A DNA stretch of 64,000 bases from an uncultured Alphaproteobacteria bacterium (GCA_949297415.1 CASFSV010000036.1:1-64000), one strand, 5' to 3'. Shown: positions 34,190 to 44,177, numbered from the stretch's first letter. Notes: generated from the sequence alone by a model not told the origin. Program-made: numbers and translations.

Positions 34190-34245
34190 GTAAACTATGG
34201 TAAAATAAAAGCAGATTGAAGCCAAGAGAATTAAGGAGAAGAAAA

Positions 34246-36888
34246 ATGGCACAAATATACAGACACAAATTTGGAACGGAAGAGTTTCCAATACCGATTA
34301 TAGATAAACTCACCGGAAAAATTAAATGGTTGGCTTCAGAAGAAGATGCAATATATATTCCGACAATGCGAACCGACAGCAAAGAAGCAATATATGGTCG
34401 CCTGATACGCCAAGTCGTAACCGATCCGACGATGATGAAAGATATGACGGAAATGTTGCTCCGTTTGGATAAAAGCCGCACACCGGAAGAAAGTAAGAGT
34501 TATGGCTATACAACCATGGGTGCTCCTGGTAATGGTAAGACCTTTTTAAGTAAGGCGATAGGCTCATTGGTACACCCGAAAGGTGCATTGGTTGTGGACT
34601 GTAATAATATAGATAACCCCGATGAATTATATAAAGTAACCACCTTTAGCGTTGATGAAACCAGAAAACAAAGAAAGATAGATGCTAAAGTGCAAATGGG
34701 TAATATAGATGAAGAACAAGCATTATCGCAAAATACCGTTGCCTATATGAAAAAAATGTTTGGTAATGACGTCGTAACACAAGAAATGCGTGATGGAAAA
34801 AGAATTACGGCAATAGACTGGGGTGGAATCAAAGGAGAAACGGCATACATTGAAGGCGTGCTGGACAAAGTAATGGAAATGGAGAAAATCCCGTATGAAA
34901 AAGACAACAGTTCCTTAGGGTTTGTTGTGTCAAACGGACCGTTATTGCGCGCATTGGTAGATCCGAATTCACCGGATTATGGTCGAATTGTGATAAGAGA
35001 TGAATCGAACCGTGGTCCGGCCGTAGACGCATGGTTAAAGATTGAAGCCTTTTTCTCGGAGCCTGGATCGGATGAATTAAAATTAAAAGGTGAGGATGAT
35101 AAAGAGTTTACGATTAAACGCTCAGAAATACCGGCAACCTTTATGTTTTTAGGTACGGCTAACCAAGCAACGGAGGATATGGGGTCAAGTGCAAAAGAAA
35201 TGACCAAACCAATGATATCACGTCAAGGTATGGGAATTGATATTCGCCAAATTGCTGATCCTGAAAAGACAGATTATTTATCAAGAACCTTAAAACATTT
35301 AACCGGCGTTCCGGCATATCATGTATATATGATGGATCCTGATACGTTTGATAAGAATCCGGAAATGTTAGCCGAAACGTTAATGTACTTCAGAACGGTA
35401 GGGTTAACGCCGGAAGAAAAAAAGAAAATACCTCAAGAAGAGTTGTTTAATATCAGACATATTGATAGAACAATTAAAGTAGCGACACACTATGGTGCCT
35501 TACTTTCCGAAACCGAAAATGTTATTTTAGCAGCATCTAAAGACGATAGCTTACCAGAAAGATATACAGCCTATCTGGCCAGTCAAGCGGTTGTAGATTT
35601 GCGATATGTGTTTAAGTTGTACCAACACTCTAAAATAGCGCAACCGAAAGGAAAGACCGGAGCCGGCGTATTTTCAAAATTAGGTCGAGCAACCAAAGCT
35701 CAGAGCCAAGAAGAAGTAGCATGGGAGATGAATAAGCGCATAGCAAAACGTGAAAAAGAGCAGTTATTGGTCAGAGGGACAATGCTCGAAAATGAGGTTG
35801 CGGTAAAATTAAAAGATATGCTTATTCCGGATAGTATTAACAGTTTGTTGATAGAGTCCGAAAATAAAGAAGAAGATTATAAAAAGATTGAAGGCTTGTG
35901 GACATCATTAAAACAAGTAGCCAAAGGACTAAACTTTGAGTTTGCCGGCTATGTCGGAGAAGATTCTGTAGCCAAATTATATAATGCACGTCCGGAAGAT
36001 ATGCCTAATGTAGAATTAGATGAAATAAAAGAAGTTTTGATTTCATCAATTCGGGAAGAATATAAGGATGATTTGAAAGGTCAACATCTGACAGCAGATG
36101 ATGTATTTGATGATACAACACTGTTAGAAGCAACACAAATGTTGGCTAAAGAAGATGAATACCAACGCATTTTTGTACCGAACTATGATATAGAAACGAC
36201 CTATGATAAGCCGTTGAAACAGGTATATATAACGCCTGTTCGCGAAGAGGTCGCAGAAATTGACAGAGAAAGCCTAATAAATACTAATCAGTTTGCAGAT
36301 AGCTTCATCATCAAGAGTATGCGTAATCACAATATGAAAAAATACGCCAAAGAAATGCCACACTGGGATGAGGATAATTTAGGCGGAGATGAAGTAAGTA
36401 AAGAAATTGCGATGGGCAAAAATAAATACTTCAACACAACGTGTGTATTTGTAAATGACGAAGAAAATAAGAAAGTAGGTTTAGCTGCAATTGTTTACAA
36501 TAAGAATAATCAAAACGCCATGATATTGGCAGATTTTGATGTTAGTGATGAAGATAAAGCCAAGTTAAAGAAAAATGGTGTATTTTATGTTAACTTAAAT
36601 GAGGTAAACGAAAGCGGCGATTACAGTATTATCGGAAACTACTTGAGTCAACAAACAGCCCCCTATGCAGAAGTAAACAATGCACAAGTGGTGGCCTCAT
36701 TAATGATGCGTATTGATCCAGAATTAGCGACAACCGGAGATGATAATGCGGCAGAATTTTGCCAATATCTGCAAAATATGGGAGAAGGGGACAAGAGCAG
36801 AGTAGATGCGTTACAGTTAACCAACGTTGAGTTTGAACGAGATGTACCGATGAAAGTAGCCATAAACAGAGTAAAACAAGGGAGATAA
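34246..36888 (+). CDS. MoxR/CobS-like AAA+ ATPase with long C-terminal extension, 880 aa
   Basis: Walker A 'GAPGNGKT' at about residues 92-99, Walker B 'IVIRDESN' with Asp252-Glu253, sensor-1-like 'FMFLGTANQAT', and a later 'VDLRYVFKLYQ' arginine-containing segment, as in MoxR-type ATPases that load or remodel partners of VWA proteins. A long insert (about 120-235) separates Walker A and B. About 400 extra residues follow the AAA core, with an alpha/beta domain ('CVFVNDEENKKVGLAAIVY', 'AMILADFDVSDEDK') not seen in CobS or RavA. ATG 34246 has AAGGAG; a TTG ten codons earlier is less likely. Ends 2 nt before the next gene. Confidence 0.87.
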   Translation: MAQIYRHKFGTEEFPIPIIDKLTGKIKWLASEEDAIYIPTMRTDSKEAIYGRLIRQVVTDPTMMKDMTEMLLRLDKSRTPEESKSYGYTTMGAPGNGKTFLSKAIGSLVHPKGALVVDCNNIDNPDELYKVTTFSVDETRKQRKIDAKVQMGNIDEEQALSQNTVAYMKKMFGNDVVTQEMRDGKRITAIDWGGIKGETAYIEGVLDKVMEMEKIPYEKDNSSLGFVVSNGPLLRALVDPNSPDYGRIVIRDESNRGPAVDAWLKIEAFFSEPGSDELKLKGEDDKEFTIKRSEIPATFMFLGTANQATEDMGSSAKEMTKPMISRQGMGIDIRQIADPEKTDYLSRTLKHLTGVPAYHVYMMDPDTFDKNPEMLAETLMYFRTVGLTPEEKKKIPQEELFNIRHIDRTIKVATHYGALLSETENVILAASKDDSLPERYTAYLASQAVVDLRYVFKLYQHSKIAQPKGKTGAGVFSKLGRATKAQSQEEVAWEMNKRIAKREKEQLLVRGTMLENEVAVKLKDMLIPDSINSLLIESENKEEDYKKIEGLWTSLKQVAKGLNFEFAGYVGEDSVAKLYNARPEDMPNVELDEIKEVLISSIREEYKDDLKGQHLTADDVFDDTTLLEATQMLAKEDEYQRIFVPNYDIETTYDKPLKQVYITPVREEVAEIDRESLINTNQFADSFIIKSMRNHNMKKYAKEMPHWDEDNLGGDEVSKEIAMGKNKYFNTTCVFVNDEENKKVGLAAIVYNKNNQNAMILADFDVSDEDKAKLKKNGVFYVNLNEVNESGDYSIIGNYLSQQTAPYAEVNNAQVVASLMMRIDPELATTGDDNAAEFCQYLQNMGEGDKSRVDALQLTNVEFERDVPMKVAINRVKQGR

Positions 36889-36890
36889 TT

Positions 36891-37208
36891 ATGAGTGAGA
36901 AAAGATACAATAAAGACCAGATAGAAACGATAGTATTACAAACGATTATGGCACGTCCTTATAAAGATTTTGGTGGCAATCGCGTATATCCGATAAATGC
37001 CATAGGAGAAGAGGCCGTTATAAAAGGTCTGGAGGGTACAAAAGAAATAACCAGTTTGTACGAATTGGAACAAGCTGTTAACGAACCAGAGGTAAACAAT
37101 ATATATATCGCCAAAAATGCTTCAGTAACCAGTAAAGGCCTGAAGAGTGTTTTAGAAAGAAGTTCGTTAACGAAAGACATATTTTGCGCATTTGAAGTTA
37201 AAGACTAA
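36891..37208 (+). CDS. Unknown small operon member, 105 aa
   Basis: No family recognised. Alpha/beta composition, near neutral, no TM span or Cys. Segments 'IETIVLQTIMARPYKDFGG' and 'VNNIYIAKNASVTSKGLKS' suggest a compact domain. It starts 2 nt after the MoxR-like gene with a GGGAG ribosome site inside the end of that gene, so it is translationally linked; a likely adaptor or regulatory subunit of the ATPase (inference). Confidence 0.7.
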   Translation: MSEKRYNKDQIETIVLQTIMARPYKDFGGNRVYPINAIGEEAVIKGLEGTKEITSLYELEQAVNEPEVNNIYIAKNASVTSKGLKSVLERSSLTKDIFCAFEVKD

Positions 37209-37222
37209 AAAGTGAGGCAAAA

Positions 37223-38803
37223 ATGATATTAGGTGTCACCCATCCTCAAAGTGTTTTACAATGTGGTATTATGATACAAAATTACCGTAAAACCGGCAAG
37301 GATGTGACACCTGAATTTTGCCATAAAATACTAACTTCAAGTTCAAACAGTGGTATCGCCTCAAAGCTAATAAATCTGATATCAACGGCATTGTCATCCG
37401 AAACAAACAACATAGATAGATATTTGCCATACATAGAAACGATTTTGGGGCGAGAAGAAACCACAGCAAAAGTAGTCGAGAGAACTATCCAAATGGTAAA
37501 TGCAAATTTTCCATTGGACAACTATACACATGAAGAATATATATTTGCACAAAAGTTGCAATCATATGATCGCCATACCGAAATAAGCCAAGCAATAGCC
37601 CAAAGGTTATGGGAAAGAGTGCAAATAAAATATATAGATAAAGGAATAGAAAGTTACACGATAGGAAATCCCCGAATAAATATAGATATGGGGATATATG
37701 ATGCTTATCCTCAGCGTTTGGCACCGGATATTATAAAGCTGTTGCAAGATTGTGAAAAAATAAAAAAAGCAGACAGCGGAACAATTACAAGAGCGGATAT
37801 TTCACTAATTGTAAAGATGGTTGATTTATATGAAGCATATGCTTCAGAAAATTTTAAACAGAATCCAGAAGAAGTAATGGATATCATACAAGGTTTAAGT
37901 CAAGCATCAGCCAGATTGAACATTCCGATGCAAAAAGATATGTGTGCAGGGAGCTTAAAAAGGATATTGCGGACATTAAGTAATGTACAAAGTTCGGAAA
38001 CCCAGCCAAGAAGTGCAAAAGAAAATCTGTTACTATTGCTATTAGATGCGCAAGGAATAAGACCAGCTAATGGAGATTTTCCGAATTTAGCCCAAAATAG
38101 CAGCCGTTTATATGAAGATAATTGGAAGCAAATATGCGAAAGCCGATTGGTGGAACTATTTTTGCCCAAATTATTGGAACAAAAAATAAATGTACAAGAA
38201 AAACTAAAGTCAATAGAGTATAAAGGAACGGCAGAATTGCTGAATATTAGTTTATCGGAATTGGCATTAAGATGCAATACGACGGAAGAAGCGGATTGGT
38301 TGTTGCACGATTGTTTTGCCTTTTCTGTGACAAGAGAAACAGTTTTTCACTGGTTACGCTATCCTGAAATATCCGGAAATAAGCTCTATGAGGATTACAA
38401 ATCCGCCTTAAAAGAAGGAAATGTAACGATAGATGAGTTAGCACAAGCCGTCAATCGTGGAGCACAGGCAAATTTCCGCTTAATCAAAAAAGCAAACGGA
38501 GAGCCATTTGTAGCAAAACCAAGAACAGATTTGCGAGATAATAGTTTAGAAGCTCTGTTAAACGTGTATTGCGAAGCATATAATCAAAAAGCGGAACCAC
38601 CGGAAGATGTTTATAAGACGATATATGATGTTCGTTTTGGAAAGACCGGACATTTGGTTCAAGATCCCCGCAAACCGTTAGAGTTATTTCGGATGGCAGT
38701 ATCTAAATTAGCATATAAAAAACTACCGCCGGAACTATCCAAGTTAACGAAGACCAGTTATGGTTATGACCGCTTACTGTTGAAGAAACCATTTACAAAA
38801 TAA
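37223..38803 (+). CDS. Unknown helical protein, 526 aa, paralogous N-terminus
   Basis: Almost all helical, alpha-solenoid-like, no TM helices. The first 75 residues match by eye the start of the 611-aa protein next door: 'HPQS', about 20 residues, 'VTPEFCHKIL', then 'SKLINLISTAL' and 'YLPYIETIL'. No catalytic motif visible. Ribosome site GAGG. Fourth gene of the operon. It may act as substrate recogniser or structural partner of the MoxR-VWA pair (inference). Confidence 0.75.
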   Translation: MILGVTHPQSVLQCGIMIQNYRKTGKDVTPEFCHKILTSSSNSGIASKLINLISTALSSETNNIDRYLPYIETILGREETTAKVVERTIQMVNANFPLDNYTHEEYIFAQKLQSYDRHTEISQAIAQRLWERVQIKYIDKGIESYTIGNPRINIDMGIYDAYPQRLAPDIIKLLQDCEKIKKADSGTITRADISLIVKMVDLYEAYASENFKQNPEEVMDIIQGLSQASARLNIPMQKDMCAGSLKRILRTLSNVQSSETQPRSAKENLLLLLLDAQGIRPANGDFPNLAQNSSRLYEDNWKQICESRLVELFLPKLLEQKINVQEKLKSIEYKGTAELLNISLSELALRCNTTEEADWLLHDCFAFSVTRETVFHWLRYPEISGNKLYEDYKSALKEGNVTIDELAQAVNRGAQANFRLIKKANGEPFVAKPRTDLRDNSLEALLNVYCEAYNQKAEPPEDVYKTIYDVRFGKTGHLVQDPRKPLELFRMAVSKLAYKKLPPELSKLTKTSYGYDRLLLKKPFTK

Positions 38804-38806
38804 AAA

Positions 38807-40642
38807 ATGATAAAACGAATAGAAATAAAGCATCCCCAAAGTCCGATGGCAACGGCTACGGAAGTAATGAAATTTCGTAACGAAAAGAAAGTTCTGACAC
38901 CGGAATTTTGTATTTCCATCTTAGAAAAATCAGATAACAACAGTGTATCATTTAAGTTGTTAGAATTGATAAAAACACATTTGGAAAGAAAACCGCAAGA
39001 GATGGAGCAATATGCTCCGATAATGGGTGAGTTGTGGTATCGAAGTATCAAAAGTAAAAAAAACACTGAATTTTTGGTTCAAATTATTGAAGAAAATGTA
39101 GACAACATAAATATCGGCACTGATACAACCAAGCTCATTTATCTGTTGTCAAAATCAGAGAATCTATCTCCGACAAAGAGAAAAGAACTACAAGGATATT
39201 TACAACAAATTTTGCCCATAGAACAAGAACAGAAAAAAGCCCTTGATGAAGAAATCGTTGTAAATAAGGTAAAACAAGGGGGGTATAAAGATATAGCAAA
39301 GGAAATAGTCTCTCAAGCACAAGTTAGTTCTCGATGTCTATATAGAGTACAACAAGAGCTATTAAAACAAGATAAATTAGAATATAATCCGGCTTATGGA
39401 GAGGAATGGAATTATTGTGCATTGGGAATAAAAGACACCAGTGGGCTTAGTGATAAAAAATATAAAGAAATTACCAATATTTCAGTATCAATCAGAAAAA
39501 AATATCCGCAATCTATCTTAGTTGAAACGCATAAAATAAATACACAAAGTGGTTTTGCGGATGCAAAAAGAGCAAAACTATTGGAAAATGTAAAATTATT
39601 GGAAGAAACGCAAGATTTTCCCTATCTGCAAAATCCGAAACTTTGTTATGAAATCTTATTTTATTCATCTGTTTTTTTGGCAAGTGGAGCCGTAAACAGA
39701 AGTCAAATGATACGAGATGGAATAGAAAAAGAGTTCTCGTCAATATTATCACGTTTACTGCACGTCTATAATCGAGACAAACAAAAACTGGATGAAAAAG
39801 AAAATACAATCTTAGCCATGTTGCTGGAAAGCCAATGCCAACGAAAAATGCAAGATTTGGATTTTAACAAAATCTATAAAGAATATAGTTATTTTTTAAG
39901 CCGAGATGATTTAATCGTTTTGACCTATCCGTATGCTATTGAAAAAGGTATTTTAGCCGATGGGTTATCAGATAATATGCACGTAAATGTTTTTCAGCTG
40001 GATAAGTCTCCGTTTGAGTATTTGCCTAAAATCAAGACATCACAAGAGATGTATCGTTTTCTGAACAGCTTTAGGGTACATAGTGACGAAGAAGAAATAA
40101 TAAATCTATTTCCGGAATTGGCATTGGGGGATATATCTAAGCAACGATACTATTTTCATAAATCCGCAGAAGAAGGAACTAAAAATTTATTACAATCGGT
40201 AAAAGTCAATATGAGCATAATCAATAAATCATACGAAGAAGGGCAAGGAATATCAGCCGAAACAGAAAGGAATTTGTTGGTAGCCACGATTGGTGCGATG
40301 ATGGATAGATATGTTGAATTAAAGGAGCGTCAGGAAGAAGCTTGTGCCGATGATATATATGAGCAAATATTGTTATTCTGTGCAGATAAAGAGCATCAAG
40401 TATCAAGAACAGCAAATTTTCCGAATAGTGCATATTTATCAATCGTTTATGCAAAGCGCCATGCAAATATTGAGAATTTGATTTATAAGACACCGGAAAA
40501 ATGCACTGAGATTTTGGAAAAATTCAGAGCCAAGCGCGCAAAACGTCATCAAGATAATGAAAATTCAGCAAATCAAGAGCAAGTCGAAGTAAAATCATCC
40601 GGTTTATTACAAAGAATGAAGTCTAAAATATTTGGGAGATAA
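38807..40642 (+). CDS. Unknown helical protein, 611 aa, paralogue of the 526-aa protein
   Basis: N-terminal segment shared with the preceding protein ('KHPQSPMATATEVMKF', 'VLTPEFCISILEKS', 'FKLLELIKTHL', 'YAPIMGELW'). The remainder is helical and charged with no recognised domain, and the C-terminus is basic ('KFRAKRAKRHQ', 'LLQRMKSKIFGR'), possibly binding nucleic acid or membrane. ATG lies 3 nt after the upstream stop without its own Shine-Dalgarno, so translation is probably coupled. Last gene of the operon; a terminator follows. Confidence 0.75.
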   Translation: MIKRIEIKHPQSPMATATEVMKFRNEKKVLTPEFCISILEKSDNNSVSFKLLELIKTHLERKPQEMEQYAPIMGELWYRSIKSKKNTEFLVQIIEENVDNINIGTDTTKLIYLLSKSENLSPTKRKELQGYLQQILPIEQEQKKALDEEIVVNKVKQGGYKDIAKEIVSQAQVSSRCLYRVQQELLKQDKLEYNPAYGEEWNYCALGIKDTSGLSDKKYKEITNISVSIRKKYPQSILVETHKINTQSGFADAKRAKLLENVKLLEETQDFPYLQNPKLCYEILFYSSVFLASGAVNRSQMIRDGIEKEFSSILSRLLHVYNRDKQKLDEKENTILAMLLESQCQRKMQDLDFNKIYKEYSYFLSRDDLIVLTYPYAIEKGILADGLSDNMHVNVFQLDKSPFEYLPKIKTSQEMYRFLNSFRVHSDEEEIINLFPELALGDISKQRYYFHKSAEEGTKNLLQSVKVNMSIINKSYEEGQGISAETERNLLVATIGAMMDRYVELKERQEEACADDIYEQILLFCADKEHQVSRTANFPNSAYLSIVYAKRHANIENLIYKTPEKCTEILEKFRAKRAKRHQDNENSANQEQVEVKSSGLLQRMKSKIFGR

Positions 40643-40659
40643 AAAGATTAAGCCCAATA

Positions 40660-40695
40660 AAAAAATCCCTGACAGAAAATCAGGGATTAAATTTT
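40660..40695. terminator. Bidirectional terminator at the end of the VWA-MoxR operon
   Basis: AATCCCTGA, loop CAGAAAA, TCAGGGATT; A-run before and T-containing tract after, serving the operon and the convergent 1143-aa gene. Confidence 0.8.
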
Positions 40696-40703
40696 ACAAC
40701 GAT

Positions 40704-43700
40704 TTATCTGCCTGATAATTTCTGCCCCAGAATATCAGCAATATTGCCGAAATATTTTTCGGAAACAGAGGACAACGAAGTAGGTTTAATAACTTGTGTT
40801 TCAATTTTTTGTCGTTTCAGTTCTTCTTTGATTTTAGTATTAGCCAAATCATCAATCCAAGCGGTAACATCAACATACCAACCACCTTTACCATAGTGAG
40901 CTCTGCGTCTGTCTCGTAAGACGGAAGAAAATGTTTTTTCATTACCCCAATGATTATTGTTATAAGCACAATAAGTATAAGCATCTTTAGATGATGTATT
41001 CATAGAAGGGAAGAACCCGTTATAGTGTTGATTTCCGGCAGCATTTCTTCTGAAACCGCTTTGTACAATGGCATGAGGATTGTTTTTCATGTAAGTTTTA
41101 ATATCTCCTTCCAAATTTTGAGAATAAGTCATATGGTTGGAATATTTTTTGAAAACATCTCTCATACCGGTTGTGCTATGAGCATTAATTCTGCATTTAT
41201 CAATAATATCTCCAATCGCGTCAGCAACTTGACTATTTGGATTTTCTTGTTTGAAAATATCATAAGCCTGACAAAGGCTGGCCATGCTCATACCTGCACA
41301 ATAAAGTCTTTGGTCAATTCTGCCGAAAATACCTTGTTTTGCGAGAGCTTTATTTGCATCGGCAAAAGCTTTTCTTTTGTCTCCGTAAGAAAGTCTGATA
41401 ACATTATCGTAGCTACATTGAGCATATATTTTAGCAAAAGTTTCCAAATCCTTTTCTTTTTGAGCATAAAGAATATCTTCATGAGAAACATTATCCTGCA
41501 ATGATTTTTGAATTTCAGTAAGAAAAGGACTGTCGGCAAAGAACATTTCATCTTCGCTTTGCGGTGTTTGAATATTAAGCGTCGGTTCATAAGCAAAACT
41601 TGCATTAACGGCAACTTGCTGAGAAAAATCATCTGTCGCAAATAAATCATTAAATGGTACAGCTGCTCTGAATTGACTTTGTTGAATAGCAGAGAACAAT
41701 CTGTTTTCCGTATTTTGATCGGTTGTAGACATATTAACCGCAGCAATTAATTCTCTCCACTCATTTGGCGAAACGCGATTAGTATTACTGTTGGCAATAT
41801 GTTGCAGAGCATACTGTTGAGATGAAGATAATTGAATACCTTTTAGTTCATAGAAATCAGAGATAGCCGAAGCGACCATAGCAACAGAGCAATTTTTATC
41901 ATGATTTTTCACCAAAGTATAATAGAGATAAGAAGCCATGCTCGGGTTCTGAATATGAGAGATACCGTATTTATCAAAGATTTGGGCTTTAGCAATAATA
42001 CGAGCTTCATCGGTAGAAAGTTTATGAAAACTACCGATATTATAGAAATTTGCCAAAGCACGATTTTCGCGCATAAAGTCATTATACATATCCTTGCTGA
42101 TACCATAATTCATATTTTTAAGATAAGTTGCATTTGTTTTTTCAAAGCAAAGATTAAAGAAATCGGCATTAGGAACATTATGCAATCTATCATTTTTAAT
42201 CAAAGGAACCTGAACATCGTAGTCAGCTTCATTAATAGGAGTTTCAGAGGATAGAGTGAAATCCATCCAAGAGAGAGAAGGTGTAAGATTATCAAAATCT
42301 TGTGATTGTGTACCAAGAAAATCATTAACATCAGCGTAATAGGTATTAGCTTTATCTAAAATATTTTGAGGAATAGAGAAAGAATCCCACGCCATGGATA
42401 TACGTCTGAAATCAAAAGCTGGTCCCAGATTTTGCGTCCCCTTATATCCCATATAGCTAAGTCCGATGAAAGGTACACCGATAGCAGCATATTTCAGCGT
42501 CTTTTTACCTTTTTCACGCACATTTTGCTTAAATTCAATAATTTTAGCTTTTTTAGCCTGTTTTTTCTGCTCTTTATAATTTTCAATATTAAGCGAAATA
42601 TTTTCAACCACTTGCTGTTTGCGTTTCATACGCTTTCTTGCGAAGATTCTTTCAAAGAAACTCTGTTTTTTCTGTTGAGGAATATAGAGCTGCATTTTAG
42701 GTTTCTTTTGAGCGGGAGTAAGTAATTTACGGATTTTCTCAGCCGCTTGCTGTGAAGAATGAGCAATATATACCGTTGAGGAAAGAACAAACAGAAACGG
42801 CTTTTTGATAAAAGATTTTAATTTAGCCCAAAAAGCCCGCCGTCTGCTTTGACGAGCTAACTTATGAGCTAATTTGCGTTCGGCATTTTGTTTGCGTAAA
42901 GCCTCTTTTTGTGCTTTTTTAGCTAATATCTGTTGTTTTTGCGCCTTTTTTTGAGCTTTCTTGGCAATAAGTTGTTGCTGTTTTTGTTCAGCTTTTTGCT
43001 TTTTAGCGTTTTCTTTAAGCGCCTTTTTCTCTAAAAGAGCCAATCTTTTTTGTTCTTCTTTTTGTTTTTTGGTCAAACTTTGTTGTACGCGCTTATCAAG
43101 TTCTATCAGTCTTTTTTGTTGTTGAGCGTCAGGTTCAACCAAGACGGATTTTTCATTATTGATAGCGGATTGTGCTTGGTTATGAACCTCTTTGTCGTAA
43201 TTTTGTAAGAAGTCCTGAACAGAGCCTTTATGTTGAGAAAGTTGTATTCTGAATTGTACTGCTGCTTTGTGATCAAGATTAAGTTCTTTGATAATTTTAT
43301 CAAGGTAAACAAAATTTGCTTTTTTCTTAAGAGCCTTCGCGTCTTGAGCTAAAAGGAGCTTGCCGTTTTGGTTATCGTGATATTGCGAAAATTCACTTAA
43401 AATACGTTCTACGACCGATTGATTATTTGCCGGGAAACTTTGCGTTTTTTCTTCTTTAACAACATGAGTAGGGGGAGTGACTATATTTTGAGCAATAATT
43501 CTGGAAAACTGAGTTTTAACCTCAGGAGAAGAAACAGTATCGGTAAATAAATCTTGATGGTCACGATGAGCAAAATCAGCCATAGCATGGGTAGCCAGCT
43601 GTATATTAGCATCCAAAGCAGCAACTTTTAACAGGTCATTTTTATAACGAGAAAGTAAAAGAGCCTCCGCAACAGTTTGCTCATGAGTTAAGTTTTGTTT

Positions 43701-44135
43701 AAGCGCATCAGCATCAACACCGATTGATTGTGCCAAATTATTAAAACGTTGTAAGTTATTCGGATTATCGAGCTCATCAACGGAGAAATTAAGATTATGC
43801 TGTAAAATATCAAAGCTGACTTGAGCCATTTGCTTAGCCAGAAGCGTTTGATGAAATTCAGCACGTAAAGTCTGTCCAGCTTTGCCAAAAGCCAGAAAAT
43901 CAGGAAGATTATCTTCTTTTACAAATTTCTTTTGTAATTCCAGAAGCTTATGTTTATGTTGCAAATTAAATTCATTAGCCTGTTTATCATAAGAAGCCGC
44001 CAAAGACAGAAAAGTATCGGAATGAGCAATAAAATCTTTTTCGGAAACAGCAACACCAAGATAAGCGCACTTTTCGGCAATTTCACGAAAATAGTCTTTG
44101 TCTAATTTAAGTTTAGCCTTTGGAAATCTAGGCAT
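40704..44135 (-). CDS. Membrane-anchored giant protein with putative C-terminal cysteine peptidase, 1143 aa
   Basis: Residues 1-340 helical, Gln/Leu-rich; 345-440 extremely basic Lys/Gln/Ala coiled coil ('KKQKEEQKRLALLEKKALK'); a hydrophobic segment near 445-460 and another near 548-566 ('YAAIGVPFIGLSYMGY'). After that a globular part of about 570 residues with several Cys. Near the end: Cys at about 946 in 'RLYCAGMSMASLCQA', His at about 1035 in 'GNQHYNGFF', 'YNNNHWGNEK' and 'GGWYVDVTAWI', the order of papain-like folds and similar to the protein at 20983. Good Shine-Dalgarno (GAGGTG). Convergent with the VWA-MoxR operon; a functional link is inference. Confidence 0.75.
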   Translation of the reverse strand: MPRFPKAKLKLDKDYFREIAEKCAYLGVAVSEKDFIAHSDTFLSLAASYDKQANEFNLQHKHKLLELQKKFVKEDNLPDFLAFGKAGQTLRAEFHQTLLAKQMAQVSFDILQHNLNFSVDELDNPNNLQRFNNLAQSIGVDADALKQNLTHEQTVAEALLLSRYKNDLLKVAALDANIQLATHAMADFAHRDHQDLFTDTVSSPEVKTQFSRIIAQNIVTPPTHVVKEEKTQSFPANNQSVVERILSEFSQYHDNQNGKLLLAQDAKALKKKANFVYLDKIIKELNLDHKAAVQFRIQLSQHKGSVQDFLQNYDKEVHNQAQSAINNEKSVLVEPDAQQQKRLIELDKRVQQSLTKKQKEEQKRLALLEKKALKENAKKQKAEQKQQQLIAKKAQKKAQKQQILAKKAQKEALRKQNAERKLAHKLARQSRRRAFWAKLKSFIKKPFLFVLSSTVYIAHSSQQAAEKIRKLLTPAQKKPKMQLYIPQQKKQSFFERIFARKRMKRKQQVVENISLNIENYKEQKKQAKKAKIIEFKQNVREKGKKTLKYAAIGVPFIGLSYMGYKGTQNLGPAFDFRRISMAWDSFSIPQNILDKANTYYADVNDFLGTQSQDFDNLTPSLSWMDFTLSSETPINEADYDVQVPLIKNDRLHNVPNADFFNLCFEKTNATYLKNMNYGISKDMYNDFMRENRALANFYNIGSFHKLSTDEARIIAKAQIFDKYGISHIQNPSMASYLYYTLVKNHDKNCSVAMVASAISDFYELKGIQLSSSQQYALQHIANSNTNRVSPNEWRELIAAVNMSTTDQNTENRLFSAIQQSQFRAAVPFNDLFATDDFSQQVAVNASFAYEPTLNIQTPQSEDEMFFADSPFLTEIQKSLQDNVSHEDILYAQKEKDLETFAKIYAQCSYDNVIRLSYGDKRKAFADANKALAKQGIFGRIDQRLYCAGMSMASLCQAYDIFKQENPNSQVADAIGDIIDKCRINAHSTTGMRDVFKKYSNHMTYSQNLEGDIKTYMKNNPHAIVQSGFRRNAAGNQHYNGFFPSMNTSSKDAYTYCAYNNNHWGNEKTFSSVLRDRRRAHYGKGGWYVDVTAWIDDLANTKIKEELKRQKIETQVIKPTSLSSVSEKYFGNIADILGQKLSGR

Positions 44136-44177
44136 TAAGACACCTCACAACGATAAAGTTTATTCAAATATAAAACC

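Noticed and set aside
30706-36888. Cobaltochelatase CobS-CobT
   Set aside because: The VWA and ATPase proteins are far larger than CobT and CobS, carry extra domains, and no CobN or cobalamin genes are nearby.
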